Below the pieces are notes generated by a model that saw only the letters and a list, made by a program, of their open reading frames with translations, was not told the DNA's origin and did no database searches. A program made the translations under genes and the position numbers. A stretch of 64,000 nucleotides of DNA. Source: Sanguibacter keddieii. GTDB taxonomy: Bacteria; Actinomycetota; Actinomycetes; Actinomycetales; Actinomycetaceae. The stretch is taken from the NCBI RefSeq assembly GCF_001064145.1, contig NZ_JVOJ01000032.1, positions 82,927-146,926 on the forward strand, written 5' to 3'. This document shows, piece by piece, positions 36,090 to 45,985 of the stretch (within the stretch, counting starts at the first letter, position 1; each line of letters starts with the position of its first letter).

Positions 36090-37660
36090 GCGCCCTGGGT
36101 AGCATCCCCCTCACCTCGCTCAAGACCCTCGCGGTAGTCGCCGTCCTGGCGATTCTGTCTCTATTGGCTGGGGCTTCTCTGCTTGCGCATTCAGCCCCGT
36201 CGCGCTGCCCGGGACGCACGAGGCGGTGGCTAGGCCGCACGGTCATCCTCCTCGTGCCCACGATCCTGATCGCGTCCGCGGGGGCGCTCGTCTTCAATCG
36301 CTCGCTCGGGCTCGTGAAAACCAGCGGGGACCTGGCAAAACTCGTGTACTCAACCGTCGTCGGAACGAGCGCCCAGTCCGGTGGAGAGGCCGATGTCGAG
36401 GTGCAGTCCGACGCCGCATCCGAACTCGACGCGACTTTCACGACGACCGAAGACGGCATGCTCGAGACCACCTGGACCGGCCCGGCAAGCGGGATCACTC
36501 TCCCCGTCTTCGTCATCACCCCACGCGACTACTCCCCTACCGACGGCAAGACCTATGCGGTCATCGAGCTTCTCCATGGCTACCCGGGCGAGGCCGACGG
36601 CACGATGCAGGGCGCGCAGGTTCAGGAAGCGCTCAACAACGCCATCGACGCGGGGATCATCCCGCCGACAATCATCGTCGGTCCCTCCCTCAGCGTCGAC
36701 GAGGAGGCCCACGACTGCGCCGACATCGAGGGGCGCCCCGCCGTCTACACGTGGGTGTCCCACGACGTCCCCGAGATGATCCGACACAATTTCCCCAATA
36801 CGACGTCCAATCGAGACGCCTGGATGATCGGCGGATTCTCTGCCGGCGCCTACTGCGCGATCTGGACGGCCCTGCGCACGCCCGAGACCTACGGTGCCGC
36901 CGCCTCTCTGTCCGGTTATGACACGCAGATTGAGGGGCAGATGACCAACCAGGGCGACCAGTACCTGGCCGACAACACGCTGTCGGTCATGCTGGCGAAC
37001 CGCACGCCTGACGGGATGCGCATCTACGCCATGGCCGCCGGCGACGACGCCGTTGGCGGCGCGTACACGGCACTCAAGATGGCCTCAGCCGTCAAGGAAC
37101 CCGACACGGTGACGACGGACGTTCCCCCGACGGGCGGGCACGCGGGCCCGCTGTGGCGCGAACACATTCCGACGATGCTGGCGTGGTGGGGGTCCTCCGA
37201 CCGGGTCTCGAGGGCCGTCGGCGCCGCTTCGACGGCGGCGACCGCACAGTCCTCCGAAGCCAGCGCGTCCATCGTCCCGGTGACGACTGTGACCCACGAG
37301 GTGCGGCCGACCGCTCCGAACGGGTACCTGACGCTTGGCCTCCTGATTGTCGGCGTCATCGTCTCGCTCGTACTCACGTGGCTTGTCGCGCCGCGCTGGC
37401 AGCTGCGCCGCCACGAGGACGAGGGCGATCAGGCCGACGACCATCCGCACCGGGCACGTCACCGCGCGCAGCACTCGGTTGTCTTCGCCTCTGTGCCGCG
37501 TCCCGCGCTCCGTGGACTCGCATACCTTGCGCGTCTGACGTCCCTCGGGGCGGCCACGGCAAGCGCCGCGATCCTTATTGGCATCGCCGCCAACATGGTG
37601 GGCGGCTTCTACACCTCGTGGAGCTCGATCGCGCAGAGCTTCATGGACGGCCTGCGCTAG
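36086..37660 (+). CDS. Membrane-anchored esterase coupled to MprF (candidate aminoacyl-lipid hydrolase)
   Basis: A 524-residue protein with two N-terminal membrane helices (about residues 12-35 and 48-70), an extracytoplasmic alpha/beta-hydrolase of the putative esterase (Esterase D/antigen 85-like) family, and one C-terminal pair of helices. LLHGYPGEADG forms the oxyanion region and GGFSAGAYCA holds the nucleophilic serine; GGHAGPLW probably holds the catalytic histidine. Translational coupling to the MprF-like gene suggests hydrolysis of the aminoacyl lipid made by its partner, as in AhyD-type pairs of enterococci. That role is inference. Confidence 0.75.
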   Translation: MSALGSIPLTSLKTLAVVAVLAILSLLAGASLLAHSAPSRCPGRTRRWLGRTVILLVPTILIASAGALVFNRSLGLVKTSGDLAKLVYSTVVGTSAQSGGEADVEVQSDAASELDATFTTTEDGMLETTWTGPASGITLPVFVITPRDYSPTDGKTYAVIELLHGYPGEADGTMQGAQVQEALNNAIDAGIIPPTIIVGPSLSVDEEAHDCADIEGRPAVYTWVSHDVPEMIRHNFPNTTSNRDAWMIGGFSAGAYCAIWTALRTPETYGAAASLSGYDTQIEGQMTNQGDQYLADNTLSVMLANRTPDGMRIYAMAAGDDAVGGAYTALKMASAVKEPDTVTTDVPPTGGHAGPLWREHIPTMLAWWGSSDRVSRAVGAASTAATAQSSEASASIVPVTTVTHEVRPTAPNGYLTLGLLIVGVIVSLVLTWLVAPRWQLRRHEDEGDQADDHPHRARHRAQHSVVFASVPRPALRGLAYLARLTSLGAATASAAILIGIAANMVGGFYTSWSSIAQSFMDGLR

Positions 37661-37662
37661 GC

Positions 37663-37687
37663 CCGCGGGCCGCTCTCAGGCCCGCGG
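37663..37687. terminator. Hairpin between convergent esterase and tsaD genes
   Basis: CCGCGGGCC and GGCCCGCGG pair over 9 bp with a 7-base loop; the tsaD stop codon lies in the loop. The convergent genes are only 15 bp apart. Confidence 0.6.
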
Positions 37688-38731
37688 CGCCAGGTACGTA
37701 GTCGTCAGCTCCATACCCGAATCCGGGGAGAAATCCCAGTCCGACGGCGGCAGACCCGCCGCGACCAGCTCGGAGCCGATCGCCGCGATCTGCGCGCCGT
37801 TATCCGTGCAGAAGCGCAGAGGGGGCATGCGAACCTGCACGCCGGCCGCCTCGGCTCGCTGGGCCAGCAGAGCACGCAGTCGGGAGTTCGCAGAGAATCC
37901 ACCGCCCACGACAATCGTGTCGCAACCGGTGTCCAGCGCGGCACGCACAGCCTTCGCGGTGAGGGAATCATTGACGGCCTCGGAGAACGCAGCGCACACG
38001 TTTTCCTTGCTGACAGCCTCTCCGCGCGCGGTCGCGCCCTCGATGTATCGGGCGACGGCGGTCTTCAGACCCGAGAAGGAGAAGTCATACTTGTGACGCT
38101 CCTTGTCCTTGCCGGCAGCCAGGCCGCGCGGGAAACGGATCGCCTCGCGCTCCCCCTGCTGAGACAGACGGTCCACGTGTGGGCCGCCCGGGTAGGGCAG
38201 GCCGAGCAGGCGCCCGACCTTGTCGAAGGCTTCGCCCGCAGCGTCGTCCAGGGTGCCGCCCAGCTCGACGACGTCCGTCGCGATATTGCGGATTTCTAGG
38301 ATGTTGGAGTGGCCACCGGAGACGACGAGCCCGATAAAGTGCTCGGGCAGCGGCCCGTCGGCGAGCTTATCGACGGCCAGGTGGCCGATCACGTGGTTGA
38401 CGCCGTACAGGGGCTTACCCAACGACGAGGCCAGCGCCTTCGCCGCGCAGATACCGACGGTCAGCGAACCAACGAGACCAGGTCCGGCCGCAACCGCAAT
38501 CGCGTCCACGTCCGCCAGGGCTACTCCGGCCTCGTCGAGAGCAGCATCCAGCGTGGGCAGGAAGGACTCCAGATGCGCACGCGACGCGATTTCAGGGATG
38601 ATGCCGCCGTAGCGGGCGTACTCATCCATCGACGTGGCCGTGCGGTCGACCAGCAGCTGCGTACCGCGCACGAGGCCGACGCCGGTCTCGTCGCAGGTTG
38701 ACTCAATACCAAGGACCAGGGGTTCACTCAC
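37676..38731 (-). CDS. tsaD: tRNA threonylcarbamoyladenosine transferase TsaD
   Basis: Transfers the threonylcarbamoyl group to A37 of tRNAs reading ANN codons, together with TsaB and TsaE. The 351-residue protein begins VLGIESTCDETG, has the metal-binding GVNHVIGHLA (HxxxH), LVVSGGHSN, LDDAAGEAFDKVGRLLGL and FSGLKTA. The GTG at 38731 with GGGGGG upstream is the family start; the frame extends upstream without support. In many actinobacteria tsaD directly follows rimI; here the sdh operon and a small membrane protein gene come between. Confidence 0.96.
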   Translation of the reverse strand: MSEPLVLGIESTCDETGVGLVRGTQLLVDRTATSMDEYARYGGIIPEIASRAHLESFLPTLDAALDEAGVALADVDAIAVAAGPGLVGSLTVGICAAKALASSLGKPLYGVNHVIGHLAVDKLADGPLPEHFIGLVVSGGHSNILEIRNIATDVVELGGTLDDAAGEAFDKVGRLLGLPYPGGPHVDRLSQQGEREAIRFPRGLAAGKDKERHKYDFSFSGLKTAVARYIEGATARGEAVSKENVCAAFSEAVNDSLTAKAVRAALDTGCDTIVVGGGFSANSRLRALLAQRAEAAGVQVRMPPLRFCTDNGAQIAAIGSELVAAGLPPSDWDFSPDSGMELTTTYLAPRA

Positions 38732-38813
38732 GCCCCCCAGTTTAATCCGCGTATGCGGGAGTCGCCGCACGCGCGCGGCGCGCAGCTCCAGTGCCTGCGG
38801 GATTGGCGTCGAT

Positions 38814-39050
38814 CTAATCGCGTGAACGCGCGTTCGCGATGAACATCGAAACGCCCGCAACCGCGAAGACCAGCAGGCTCCAGGGGAACAGCGAATCGGC
38901 GATCGGCTTGATCTGGGGGGAGCCAAAGAGCATGCCCAGCAGCAGGAGGATCGACAGAATCGCGAAGGCGATCATCGCCGCAATACCAACGGTCGCGCTG
39001 ACCCAGTAGCGACGCGTATGCGTGTTCGGACCGGTTTCATCAAATTGCAT
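38814..39050 (-). CDS. Small two-helix membrane protein
   Basis: A 78-residue protein with two clear membrane helices (about residues 18-42 and 55-73), a polar N-terminus (MQFDETGPNTHTRRYW) and a short basic tail. GAGAGGAG precedes the ATG, and a -10 like TATCAT lies at 39083-39088, so it is probably expressed on its own. I do not recognise the family. It sits between sdhB and tsaD. Confidence 0.65.
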   Translation of the reverse strand: MQFDETGPNTHTRRYWVSATVGIAAMIAFAILSILLLLGMLFGSPQIKPIADSLFPWSLLVFAVAGVSMFIANARSRD

Positions 39051-39200
39051 GGCGTGCTCCTCTCTGAGCCGATGATGCTTCCATGATACGCCGCACGCCG
39101 GTCCGTCATGCGCATTTTGCGGTCGACTACTGAGCCCGTAGCGCCGCGCTATCACACGCGGCAGATCACTGTGCCGCCGCGTCTGCCCCACACAAACGCG

Positions 39201-39232
39201 GGAGGGCCCGGCGCGTGCGCGCCGGGCCCTCC
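39201..39232 (-). terminator. Terminator of the sdhCAB operon
   Basis: GGAGGGCCCGGCGCG and its complement form a 15-bp inverted repeat with almost no spacer, 20 bp after the sdhB stop, followed on the minus strand by CGCGTTTGTG. Confidence 0.82.
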
Positions 39233-39252
39233 GCGAGGCCACTCCAGCCGAA

Positions 39253-39996
39253 TCAGACGCCCTTGAAGGCAGCCTTGCCGAGCTGGCGGTTCAGGTTTGC
39301 GATCACGTCGAGCGGGATCTGCTTGGGGCAGACCGCAGCACACTCGCCGATGTTCGAGCAGGAGCCGAAGCCCTCCTCGTCCATCTGGTTGAGCATGCCC
39401 ACAACGCGCTTGTAGTTCTCGGGCTTGCCCTGCGGGAGCAGGCCGAGGTGCGTGACCTTCGCCGAGGTGAAAAGCATCGCGGAGGCGTTCGGGCAGGCAG
39501 CCACGCACGCACCGCAGCCGATGCACGCGGCAGCCTCGAACGCGCGATCCGCGTCCTGCTTCGGGACCGGGGTCGCGTGCGCGTCGGGGGCTGCACCCGT
39601 GTTCACGGAAATGTAGCCGCCGGCCTGGATGATGCGATCCAGGGCGCTACGGTTGACCACGAGGTCCTTGATGATCGGGAAGCCCGATGCACGCCACGGC
39701 TCGATCGTAATGACGTCGCCATCGTGGAAAGAACGCATGTGCAGCTGGCAGGTCGTGGTGACCTCCGGGCCGTGAGCAATGCCGTTGATGACGATGCCAC
39801 ACTGACCGCAGATGCCCTCGCGGCAGTCGGAGTCGAAGGCGATGGGTTCCTCGCCGCGTGCGAAGAGCTCTTCGTTCAGGACGTCGAGCATCTCCAGGAA
39901 CGAGGACTCTTCCGAGATTCCCTTCACCTGGTATTCATGAATTGCGCCCTTGTCTTCGGGACCGTTTTGGCGCCAGATCCTCAGTGTCAGGTTCAC
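39253..39996 (-). CDS. sdhB: Succinate dehydrogenase/fumarate reductase iron-sulfur subunit
   Basis: The 247-residue electron-transfer subunit. [10 protein letters not shown] and a later Cys hold the [2Fe-2S] cluster; [13 protein letters not shown] and [12 protein letters not shown] hold the [4Fe-4S] and [3Fe-4S] clusters. Its length and the three-gene layout with a single cytochrome subunit fit the type B enzyme, which reacts with menaquinone and can run as fumarate reductase. The GTG start overlaps the sdhA stop (GTGA), and the longer frame inside sdhA is rejected. Confidence 0.95.
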   Translation of the reverse strand: MNLTLRIWRQNGPEDKGAIHEYQVKGISEESSFLEMLDVLNEELFARGEEPIAFDSDCREGICGQCGIVINGIAHGPEVTTTCQLHMRSFHDGDVITIEPWRASGFPIIKDLVVNRSALDRIIQAGGYISVNTGAAPDAHATPVPKQDADRAFEAAACIGCGACVAACPNASAMLFTSAKVTHLGLLPQGKPENYKRVVGMLNQMDEEGFGSCSNIGECAAVCPKQIPLDVIANLNRQLGKAAFKGV

Positions 39997-41972
39997 TTGT
40001 AGCTCCGCTGCTTCAGCTCGATGTCGTTGTAAATCAGGTCTTCCTTGTGGAGGATCGGGGGCTCGCCTTCGCCAGCGAACTCCCACGCCGCCACGTACAG
40101 GAACTTGTCGTCGTGACGCAGTGCCTCACCCTCGGGAGTCTGGGACTCCGCGCGGAAGTGGCCGCCACACGACTCTTCGCGGTGCAGCGCGTCGATGCAC
40201 ATGAGCTCGCCCAGCTCCATGAAGTCGGCGACGCGGCCGGCCTTCTCGAGGGACTGGTTGAGTTCGCCGATCGACTTGCCGGGAACGCGAACGTTCTTCC
40301 AGTAGTCGGCGCGCAGCTCGCGGATCATACCGACGGCCTTCTTCAGGCCTTCCTCGGTGCGCTCCATGCCGCAGTACTCCCACATGATCTTGCCCAGCTC
40401 CTTGTGGAACGAGTCCACGGAGCGGGTGCCGTTGATCGACATGAGGGTATCAATGCGTCCCTGAGCCGACTCGAGAGCTTCCTTGACGGAAGGCGAGTTC
40501 TCGTCCAGCTTGGGCAGGTGGAAGCAGTGCGCCAGGTAGTCGTTGATCGTGTTGGGCAGGACGAAGTAGCCGTCCGACAGGCCCTGCATGAGCGCCGAGG
40601 CACCCAGGCGGTTCGCGCCGTGGTCGGAGAAGTTTGCCTCGCCGGCCACGTACAGACCGGGCAGGTTCGACTCGAGGTCGTAGTCAACCCACAGGCCACC
40701 CATGGTGTAGTGGACGGCCGGGTAGATACGCATGGGTACCTCGTAGGGGTTGTCGCCCGTGATGCGCTCGTACATGTCGAAGAGGTTGCCGTACTTAGCG
40801 GAGACGGCCGCCCTGCCCATACGGGAGATGGCCTCGGAGAAGTCGAGGTAGACGCCGCGGGCGACACCGTCGATCTTCGGGCCGACGCCACGGCCCTCGT
40901 CGCACATGTTCTTGGCCTGACGCGACGCGATGTCGCGAGGCACGAGGTTACCGAAGGAGGGGTAGATGCGCTCCAGGTAGTAGTCGCGATCATCTTCGGG
41001 GATGTCGCGCGGGTCCTTCTCGCAGTCCTCGGCGCGCTTGGGAACCCAGATGCGGCCGTCGTTACGCAGCGACTCCGACATGAGGGTCAGCTTCGACTGC
41101 TGGTCGCCGTGCTGGGGAATGCACGTGGGGTGGATCTGCGTGAAGCAGGGGTTGCCGAAGTAGGCGCCCTTGCGGTACGCACGCCAGATGGCGGTCGCGT
41201 TGCAGCCCATCGCGTTGGTGGACAGGAAGAACACGTTGCCGTAGCCGCCGGTAGCCAGGACGACCGCGTCAGCGATGAAGGTCTCGAGCTTGCCGGTGGA
41301 CATGTCGCGGGCGATAATACCGCGAGCCTTGCCCTCATCGACGATGAGCTCAACCATCTCGTGACGCGAGTGCTCGGTGACGGTGCCTGCGGCAACCTGG
41401 CGCTCAAGCGCCTGGTAGGCACCGATCAGCAGCTGCTGACCCGTCTGGCCACGCGCGTAGAACGTACGGGACACCTGCACGCCACCGAAGGAGCGGTTGT
41501 CGAGGAGGCCTCCGTACTCGCGGGCGAAGGGGACGCCCTGCGCGACGCACTGGTCGATGATGTTGGCGCTGACCTCGGCGAGGCGGTAGACGTTGTCCTC
41601 ACGGGCGCGGTAGTCGCCGCCCTTGACCGTGTCGTAGAAGAGACGGTAGACGGAGTCGTTGTCGTTGCGGTAGTTCTTCGCGGCGTTGATACCACCCTGC
41701 GCGGCGATGGAGTGCGCGCGGCGGGCGGAGTCCTGGTAGAAGAAGCAGTCGACGTTGTAGCCCATTTCGCCGAGCGAGGCGGCGGCAGCGCCGCCCGCGA
41801 GGCCGGAGCCGACGATGATGACACGCAGCTTACGGCGGTTGGCGGGGTTGACCAGCGCGGCGCTGAACTTACGCTGCTCCCAGCGCTGCGCGATCGGAAC
41901 GTCGTGGGGAGCCTTCGTGTCGGCGATCTTGTCGCCTTCACGGTAGAGGCCGTGAATGAGTGTATCGGTCAT
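39993..41972 (-). CDS. sdhA: Succinate dehydrogenase/fumarate reductase flavoprotein subunit
   Basis: The 659-residue catalytic subunit. [17 protein letters not shown] binds [22 protein letters not shown] carries the histidine that links FAD covalently, and TQIHPTCIP and [13 protein letters not shown] contain active-site residues. Subunits of this length belong to the long type B group found in actinobacteria and Bacteroides. In a facultative or fermentative actinomycete, fumarate reduction to succinate is a likely main direction, but direction cannot be read from sequence. AAGGGC lies upstream of the ATG; sdhC ends 16 bp before. Confidence 0.95.
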   Translation of the reverse strand: MTDTLIHGLYREGDKIADTKAPHDVPIAQRWEQRKFSAALVNPANRRKLRVIIVGSGLAGGAAAASLGEMGYNVDCFFYQDSARRAHSIAAQGGINAAKNYRNDNDSVYRLFYDTVKGGDYRAREDNVYRLAEVSANIIDQCVAQGVPFAREYGGLLDNRSFGGVQVSRTFYARGQTGQQLLIGAYQALERQVAAGTVTEHSRHEMVELIVDEGKARGIIARDMSTGKLETFIADAVVLATGGYGNVFFLSTNAMGCNATAIWRAYRKGAYFGNPCFTQIHPTCIPQHGDQQSKLTLMSESLRNDGRIWVPKRAEDCEKDPRDIPEDDRDYYLERIYPSFGNLVPRDIASRQAKNMCDEGRGVGPKIDGVARGVYLDFSEAISRMGRAAVSAKYGNLFDMYERITGDNPYEVPMRIYPAVHYTMGGLWVDYDLESNLPGLYVAGEANFSDHGANRLGASALMQGLSDGYFVLPNTINDYLAHCFHLPKLDENSPSVKEALESAQGRIDTLMSINGTRSVDSFHKELGKIMWEYCGMERTEEGLKKAVGMIRELRADYWKNVRVPGKSIGELNQSLEKAGRVADFMELGELMCIDALHREESCGGHFRAESQTPEGEALRHDDKFLYVAAWEFAGEGEPPILHKEDLIYNDIELKQRSYK

Positions 41973-41988
41973 GATTGCGTGCCCTTCC

Positions 41989-42702
41989 TCAGTGGATCAA
42001 GCCGGTGACGATGGCGACGGGCGGGGCCATGAACATCACGAAGATGATCAGACCGACCAGGCCCGAGAGGAGAACCAGCGGCTTGCGGGTCGCGTTACGC
42101 ACCCAACCGAGCGACTGGAACATGGACCAGAAGCCGTGGGAGACGTGGATGCAGGCGCAGCCGACGAACACGGCGTAGAGGATCACCAGGACCGGCGACT
42201 GGAAGGAGGCGACCATGCGGGCGTAGGGCGTGGTGACGTCAGCGCCGAAGTTCGCGACCTTCGCGGGCAGGCTCACGGTGGTGAAGTGAGCAATGTGGAA
42301 GATCAGGATCAGCAGGATGAGGACACCGCTCATACGCATGGTGCGAGCCGCGTAGGAGTCCGAGACGGACTTCTTGACGACGTAGCGGGTGGAGCGAGCG
42401 CGACGCGAACGCTTCCACGTGTAGGCGGCGGCCCACAGGTGGATGACGAGCATCAGCACCATGGCGGCGCGGAATACCCAGAGGAATCCGCCGTGCGGGA
42501 AGATCGGCACAAAAGCCTCTTCATGCAGCCAGTGCGCGTAGTCGTTGTAGACCTCCGCGCCCAGGAACATCTTGAGGTTGCCGTAGGAGTGGAACAGCAA
42601 GAAGAAAACGAAAACGAAGCCCGAGACGGCCATCAGCTGCTTAATAAAGACGCTGGTGGTCCACGCGCGGCGCTTCTTCGTTGCGACATTTTGAGTGGCC
42701 AT
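41989..42702 (-). CDS. sdhC: Succinate dehydrogenase cytochrome b558 subunit
   Basis: A 237-residue, five-helix membrane anchor. Histidines in [27 protein letters not shown] and CIHVSHGF are placed to bind two haems b, as in the SdhC/FrdC of type B enzymes. The ATG at 42702 has no ribosome site; a TATGCT box 6 nt before it suggests a leaderless mRNA that starts the sdhCAB operon. The frame is open for 25 codons more upstream, without support. Confidence 0.92.
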   Translation of the reverse strand: MATQNVATKKRRAWTTSVFIKQLMAVSGFVFVFFLLFHSYGNLKMFLGAEVYNDYAHWLHEEAFVPIFPHGGFLWVFRAAMVLMLVIHLWAAAYTWKRSRRARSTRYVVKKSVSDSYAARTMRMSGVLILLILIFHIAHFTTVSLPAKVANFGADVTTPYARMVASFQSPVLVILYAVFVGCACIHVSHGFWSMFQSLGWVRNATRKPLVLLSGLVGLIIFVMFMAPPVAIVTGLIH

Positions 42703-42708
42703 GGCATG

Positions 42709-42714
42709 AGCATA
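42709..42714 (-). promoter_or_regulatory. -10 box of a leaderless sdhCAB transcript
   Basis: TATGCT on the minus strand, 6 nt before the ATG at 42702. Confidence 0.55.
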
Positions 42715-42854
42715 TCGACGCTTTTCGTCCGCTTCGTAGGACCATGGCACGAGGCCGAGCGCGAAGGGTCTCGACACGGTGTCATTTTCGGCGATTTTCC
42801 GCGGTTGTCACGGGGATCTTGAGCCGGCGTCGCAAGGAAAACACCTAGGACCAT

Positions 42855-42875
42855 CGACCCCAAAAACAGGGGTCG
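42855..42875 (-). terminator. Possible terminator downstream of rimI
   Basis: CGACCCC and GGGGTCG make a 7-bp stem with loop AAAAACA, about 60 bp beyond the rimI stop. There is no T-run; a weak call. Confidence 0.4.
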
Positions 42876-42933
42876 TAAGACAGGAATTTTGATACACCAA
42901 CGATACCTATTTAGTGGTGGTCATCGCATCGCG

Positions 42934-43383
42934 TCAGGTCAGGGGTGCCCTCATCTCGACGGCATCTTCGACGGGGTTGCGGAAGTAGCGCGGCCGGCGC
43001 CCGATTTCAACGAAGCCTCGGGATTCGTACAGGCCGATGGCGCCCTCGTTGGAGGGCCTCACGTCGAGGAAGATGTCGCGCGCTCCGGCCTCGCGTGACC
43101 AGTCCAGGAGGGTATCCAGGATCGCTGCGCCGATGCCTCGCCCCCGCGCATGGGCGCGCACGCCGACGGTCATGACGTCGGCCTGATCTCCGCCGACCTT
43201 CGCGCCGCCGTATCCGACGACGTCGCCGGACTCATCAGTGGCAATCCAATAGCGAGAGGCCGGGGACGAGAGCTCCTCGGCGATCATGGAGGGGGTCCAG
43301 GGGTCCTCGGCGAACACCTCGGCCTCGAGGGCTGCGAAGATTTCGAGGTCGCCCGGTTCCGCGACGCGCAGCGAGGCCTTCAC
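42934..43383 (-). CDS. rimI: Ribosomal-protein-alanine N-acetyltransferase
   Basis: A 149-residue GNAT acetyltransferase. The acetyl-CoA loop is VRAHARGRGIGAAIL, with DVRPSNEGAIGLYESRGF after it, typical of RimI. Known RimI enzymes acetylate the N-terminus of ribosomal protein S18, and actinobacterial RimI may have broader targets. Its GTG overlaps the tsaB stop (GTGA), so it is the last gene of the alr-tsaE-tsaB-rimI operon. Confidence 0.92.
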   Translation of the reverse strand: MKASLRVAEPGDLEIFAALEAEVFAEDPWTPSMIAEELSSPASRYWIATDESGDVVGYGGAKVGGDQADVMTVGVRAHARGRGIGAAILDTLLDWSREAGARDIFLDVRPSNEGAIGLYESRGFVEIGRRPRYFRNPVEDAVEMRAPLT

Positions 43384-44075
43384 AGGCGCGCGGTGGGCTG
43401 GCCCTGGATGTCCGGGCGGCGCAGGTACAGGGGGTCAGTGCGCAGACGGTCCTCCTCGCCGCGCGACAGGCGCGTAGCGACGATGCGGCTCATGACGGCG
43501 GGATCGAGACTCACCTGGGGTCCGAGGTCCGCGCGGGCGAGCGCGCCGCCGCTGTGCGCGGGGATCGGTGCTCCCGCGACGACGAGGCCGGGGGCAGTGC
43601 GCATGGCACCCAGGAGCGTGCTGACGTCGCCTACCTCGAGGCGTCCCTCAAGGGTGACGTCGTCGGGCCCGGCGGCCACGTACGAGCCCCAGTAGAGTTC
43701 GCGGCGGCGCGCGTCGGCGATCGCGTAGACGCGGGTGTCGGGGGCAAGCAGGTCAAGGCCCTGGCGGGCAATGACATCGAGGGCGGACACGCCGTAGGCG
43801 GGAACGCCGGCGACCGAGGCGAGGACGCGGGCGGAAACGAGGCCGGCGCGCAGCCCGGTGAAGGGGGCGGGCCCGGTGCCCACGAGGACGCGATCAACGC
43901 CGGCATGGGCGAGCTGCGCGGGCAGACCTGCTGCCGCTAGCGCCTCGCGCACGAGCGGGGTGATGGATTCTGCGTGGTGGCGTCCAGAATCGTTCTGGGC
44001 GCGGCCGAGAACGCAGCCGTCGTCGATGATGGCGACGGTGGTGGCCGCTTGGGTGTCTAGGGCTATCTCTCGCAC
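43380..44075 (-). CDS. tsaB: tRNA threonylcarbamoyladenosine biosynthesis protein TsaB
   Basis: A 231-residue partner of TsaD. IALDTQAATTVAI and RHHAESITPLVREAL at the N-terminus and GTGPAPFTGLRAGLVSARVLA are the conserved ASKHA-fold motifs of TsaB (YeaZ). It scaffolds the TsaBDE complex for t6A formation. GTG start, 9 bp after tsaE, and coupled to rimI by an overlap. Confidence 0.94.
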   Translation of the reverse strand: MREIALDTQAATTVAIIDDGCVLGRAQNDSGRHHAESITPLVREALAAAGLPAQLAHAGVDRVLVGTGPAPFTGLRAGLVSARVLASVAGVPAYGVSALDVIARQGLDLLAPDTRVYAIADARRRELYWGSYVAAGPDDVTLEGRLEVGDVSTLLGAMRTAPGLVVAGAPIPAHSGGALARADLGPQVSLDPAVMSRIVATRLSRGEEDRLRTDPLYLRRPDIQGQPTARL

Positions 44076-44084
44076 GGTGTGATC

Positions 44085-44657
44085 CTACTCGTCGGCGCCA
44101 GTCTCGTCGATGCGGGTTCCGCCGTGGGCGGCGACGACGCCGTCGAGGACGCCGTCCCAGCGGTGCCCGTGGGCACGCAGGATGATGACGCGCGTGCCGT
44201 CGTCCATGTTCTCCAGGTCGATGACGTCACCGTCGTGGGCGGCCTCACCACCCGAGGCTCGGCGTACCTCGATGGAGAGGCGTTCGTCGCTCATCGCCTC
44301 GGTCTTGCCTTCGCCCCATTCGACGACGGTCACGGCCTCGTCGAGGGAGGAGTCGAGGTCGAGGGTCTCCAGGTCGTTCAGGTCGGTGATGCGGTAGGCA
44401 TCCGCGTGGATGAGGTCTGGGCCACCGCTCAGAGAGGGGTGCACGCGGGCGACGATGAATGTCGGCGAGGCGACGCGTCCGCGCACGCCCATGCCGACGC
44501 CGATGCCCTGGGTGAGGGTGGTCTTGCCCGCGCCGAGGCCGCCCGAGAGCATGAGAAGGTCTCCGGCCGCGAGGATGCGGCCGAGGTCTTCGCCGAACGC
44601 GCGCGTCTGGTCGGCGTCGCGCGTTGACACCTCGTAGGAGGCGATGGGCTGGGTCAT
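44085..44657 (-). CDS. tsaE: tRNA threonylcarbamoyladenosine biosynthesis ATPase TsaE
   Basis: A 190-residue P-loop ATPase. Walker A is GGLGAGKTT (39-47), ASPTFIVARVHP follows, and VTVVEWGEG is the conserved late motif. TsaE drives the TsaBD catalytic cycle. The last 40 residues or so go beyond the usual core. The ATG overlaps the alr stop (ATGA). Confidence 0.94.
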   Translation of the reverse strand: MTQPIASYEVSTRDADQTRAFGEDLGRILAAGDLLMLSGGLGAGKTTLTQGIGVGMGVRGRVASPTFIVARVHPSLSGGPDLIHADAYRITDLNDLETLDLDSSLDEAVTVVEWGEGKTEAMSDERLSIEVRRASGGEAAHDGDVIDLENMDDGTRVIILRAHGHRWDGVLDGVVAAHGGTRIDETGADE

Positions 44658-45922
44658 GAGTTGCTCCCGAAGGTCGCGTCGACGCCATCCCGATAGATGC
44701 GGGGGATGTGTGCGCCCAGATTGGTGACGATTTCGTAGTTGATGGTACCGGCTGCCTGCGCCCAGTCGTCGGCCAGGGGTTCACCGAGTGCACTCGAGCC
44801 AAGCAGAATCGCGGTGTCGCCCGGGGCGGCGGGGGCTTGCCCGCTGCGCGCTGTCGGCGTTCCGGGTTCCCCCTGCGCGGGACCGAGATCGACCATGAAT
44901 TGGTCCATGCACACGCGTCCGATGAGGGGCGCATTGAGGAGGCCGGCCTCGGTGCGAACGACGACACGGGCCTTATTGGAGGCCGCGCGGAAGATGCCGT
45001 CGCCGTAGCCGAGGGGAACGAGTCCGATCCAGCGGCGCGTGGGCGCGACCCAGGTTCCCCCGTACGAGGCGGGGGTCCCCTCCTCGATGACCTTGACGGA
45101 GGTGAGGGGCGCGCTCAGCTCGAGGGCGGGGATGAGGCCGAGTTCTTCAGCTGTAGCGACCGCAGGGTCGGGGCTGAGGCCGTACAGGCCGATGCCGACG
45201 CGGACCATGTCGTAGTGGGCCTCGGGATGCCACAGGATGCCCGACGTGGCGGACAGGTGACGGATGCGCGGCGTGATGCCGGCGTCGGCGAGGATCGCCA
45301 GGCCCTCCTCGAAAATCCGCACGTGGCTCGCGGTCGAGGCATTGCCCGCCTCGCTGGGGTCATCGGCGCGGGACATGTGGCTCCACGCGCCCACGATGTC
45401 GACGAGGCCATCGTCTGCGGCCATGCGCAGGGCCGAGGCCAGGGCGGGCAGGTCGGCGAGCGTGGAGCCGGCCCGGGACATGCCGGTATCGATCTTGACG
45501 TGAACGCGGGCGGGGCGGCCCACCGCTCGCGCGGCGGCGCAGATGTCGGCGAGGACCCAGGTCCACGACACGGACAGGTCGATGTCGGCCTCGATCGCGG
45601 CCGCGAAGTCGGAGGATGAGGTGGAGATCCACGCAAGGATGGGTGCGTCGGCTCGGGCGACCCCGGCCTCGTCGAGGCCGCGGCGCAGCGCGAAGGCCTC
45701 GGCCAGCTGAGCAACCCCCAGCCAGTCGGCACCACCGTCCAGGGCCGCGAGCGCGACGGGGACGAGCCCGTGTCCGTAGGCGTTCGCCTTGACAGTGGCG
45801 AGCTGGAGAGCGTCCGGGGCTGCGGCCCGCAGGACACTCAGATTGTGCTTGATGGCGGCCAGGTCGACCACCGCGCTCGACGGGTATCCCCGCCCCTCGC
45901 TTTGAATGTCTGTGACAGTCAC
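44654..45922 (-). CDS. alr: Alanine racemase
   Basis: Makes D-alanine for peptidoglycan. The 422-residue PLP enzyme has the PLP lysine in ATVKANAYGHG (Lys45), HVKIDTGMSRAG, the second catalytic tyrosine in PASYGGTW and GRVCMDQFMVDLG. An insertion rich in Ala, Gly and Pro follows the last motif. The GTG at 45922 has a GATACT box 6 nt upstream, so the transcript for alr-tsaE-tsaB-rimI is probably leaderless; the AGGGGA between them is too close to serve as ribosome site. Confidence 0.95.
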   Translation of the reverse strand: MTVTDIQSEGRGYPSSAVVDLAAIKHNLSVLRAAAPDALQLATVKANAYGHGLVPVALAALDGGADWLGVAQLAEAFALRRGLDEAGVARADAPILAWISTSSSDFAAAIEADIDLSVSWTWVLADICAAARAVGRPARVHVKIDTGMSRAGSTLADLPALASALRMAADDGLVDIVGAWSHMSRADDPSEAGNASTASHVRIFEEGLAILADAGITPRIRHLSATSGILWHPEAHYDMVRVGIGLYGLSPDPAVATAEELGLIPALELSAPLTSVKVIEEGTPASYGGTWVAPTRRWIGLVPLGYGDGIFRAASNKARVVVRTEAGLLNAPLIGRVCMDQFMVDLGPAQGEPGTPTARSGQAPAAPGDTAILLGSSALGEPLADDWAQAAGTINYEIVTNLGAHIPRIYRDGVDATFGSNS

Positions 45923-45928
45923 TCCCCT

Positions 45929-45934
45929 AGTATC
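45929..45934 (-). promoter_or_regulatory. -10 box of a leaderless alr operon transcript
   Basis: GATACT on the minus strand, 6 nt before the GTG at 45922. Confidence 0.55.
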
Positions 45935-45985
45935 TCACGCGAGAGCGACCGCGCAGCGCAGCGGAAGCCAGCGGCGTCTGACGCG

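Noticed and set aside
39858-42008. A 716-codon open frame opposite sdhA
   Set aside because: Antisense shadow; sdhA is unmistakable on the minus strand.
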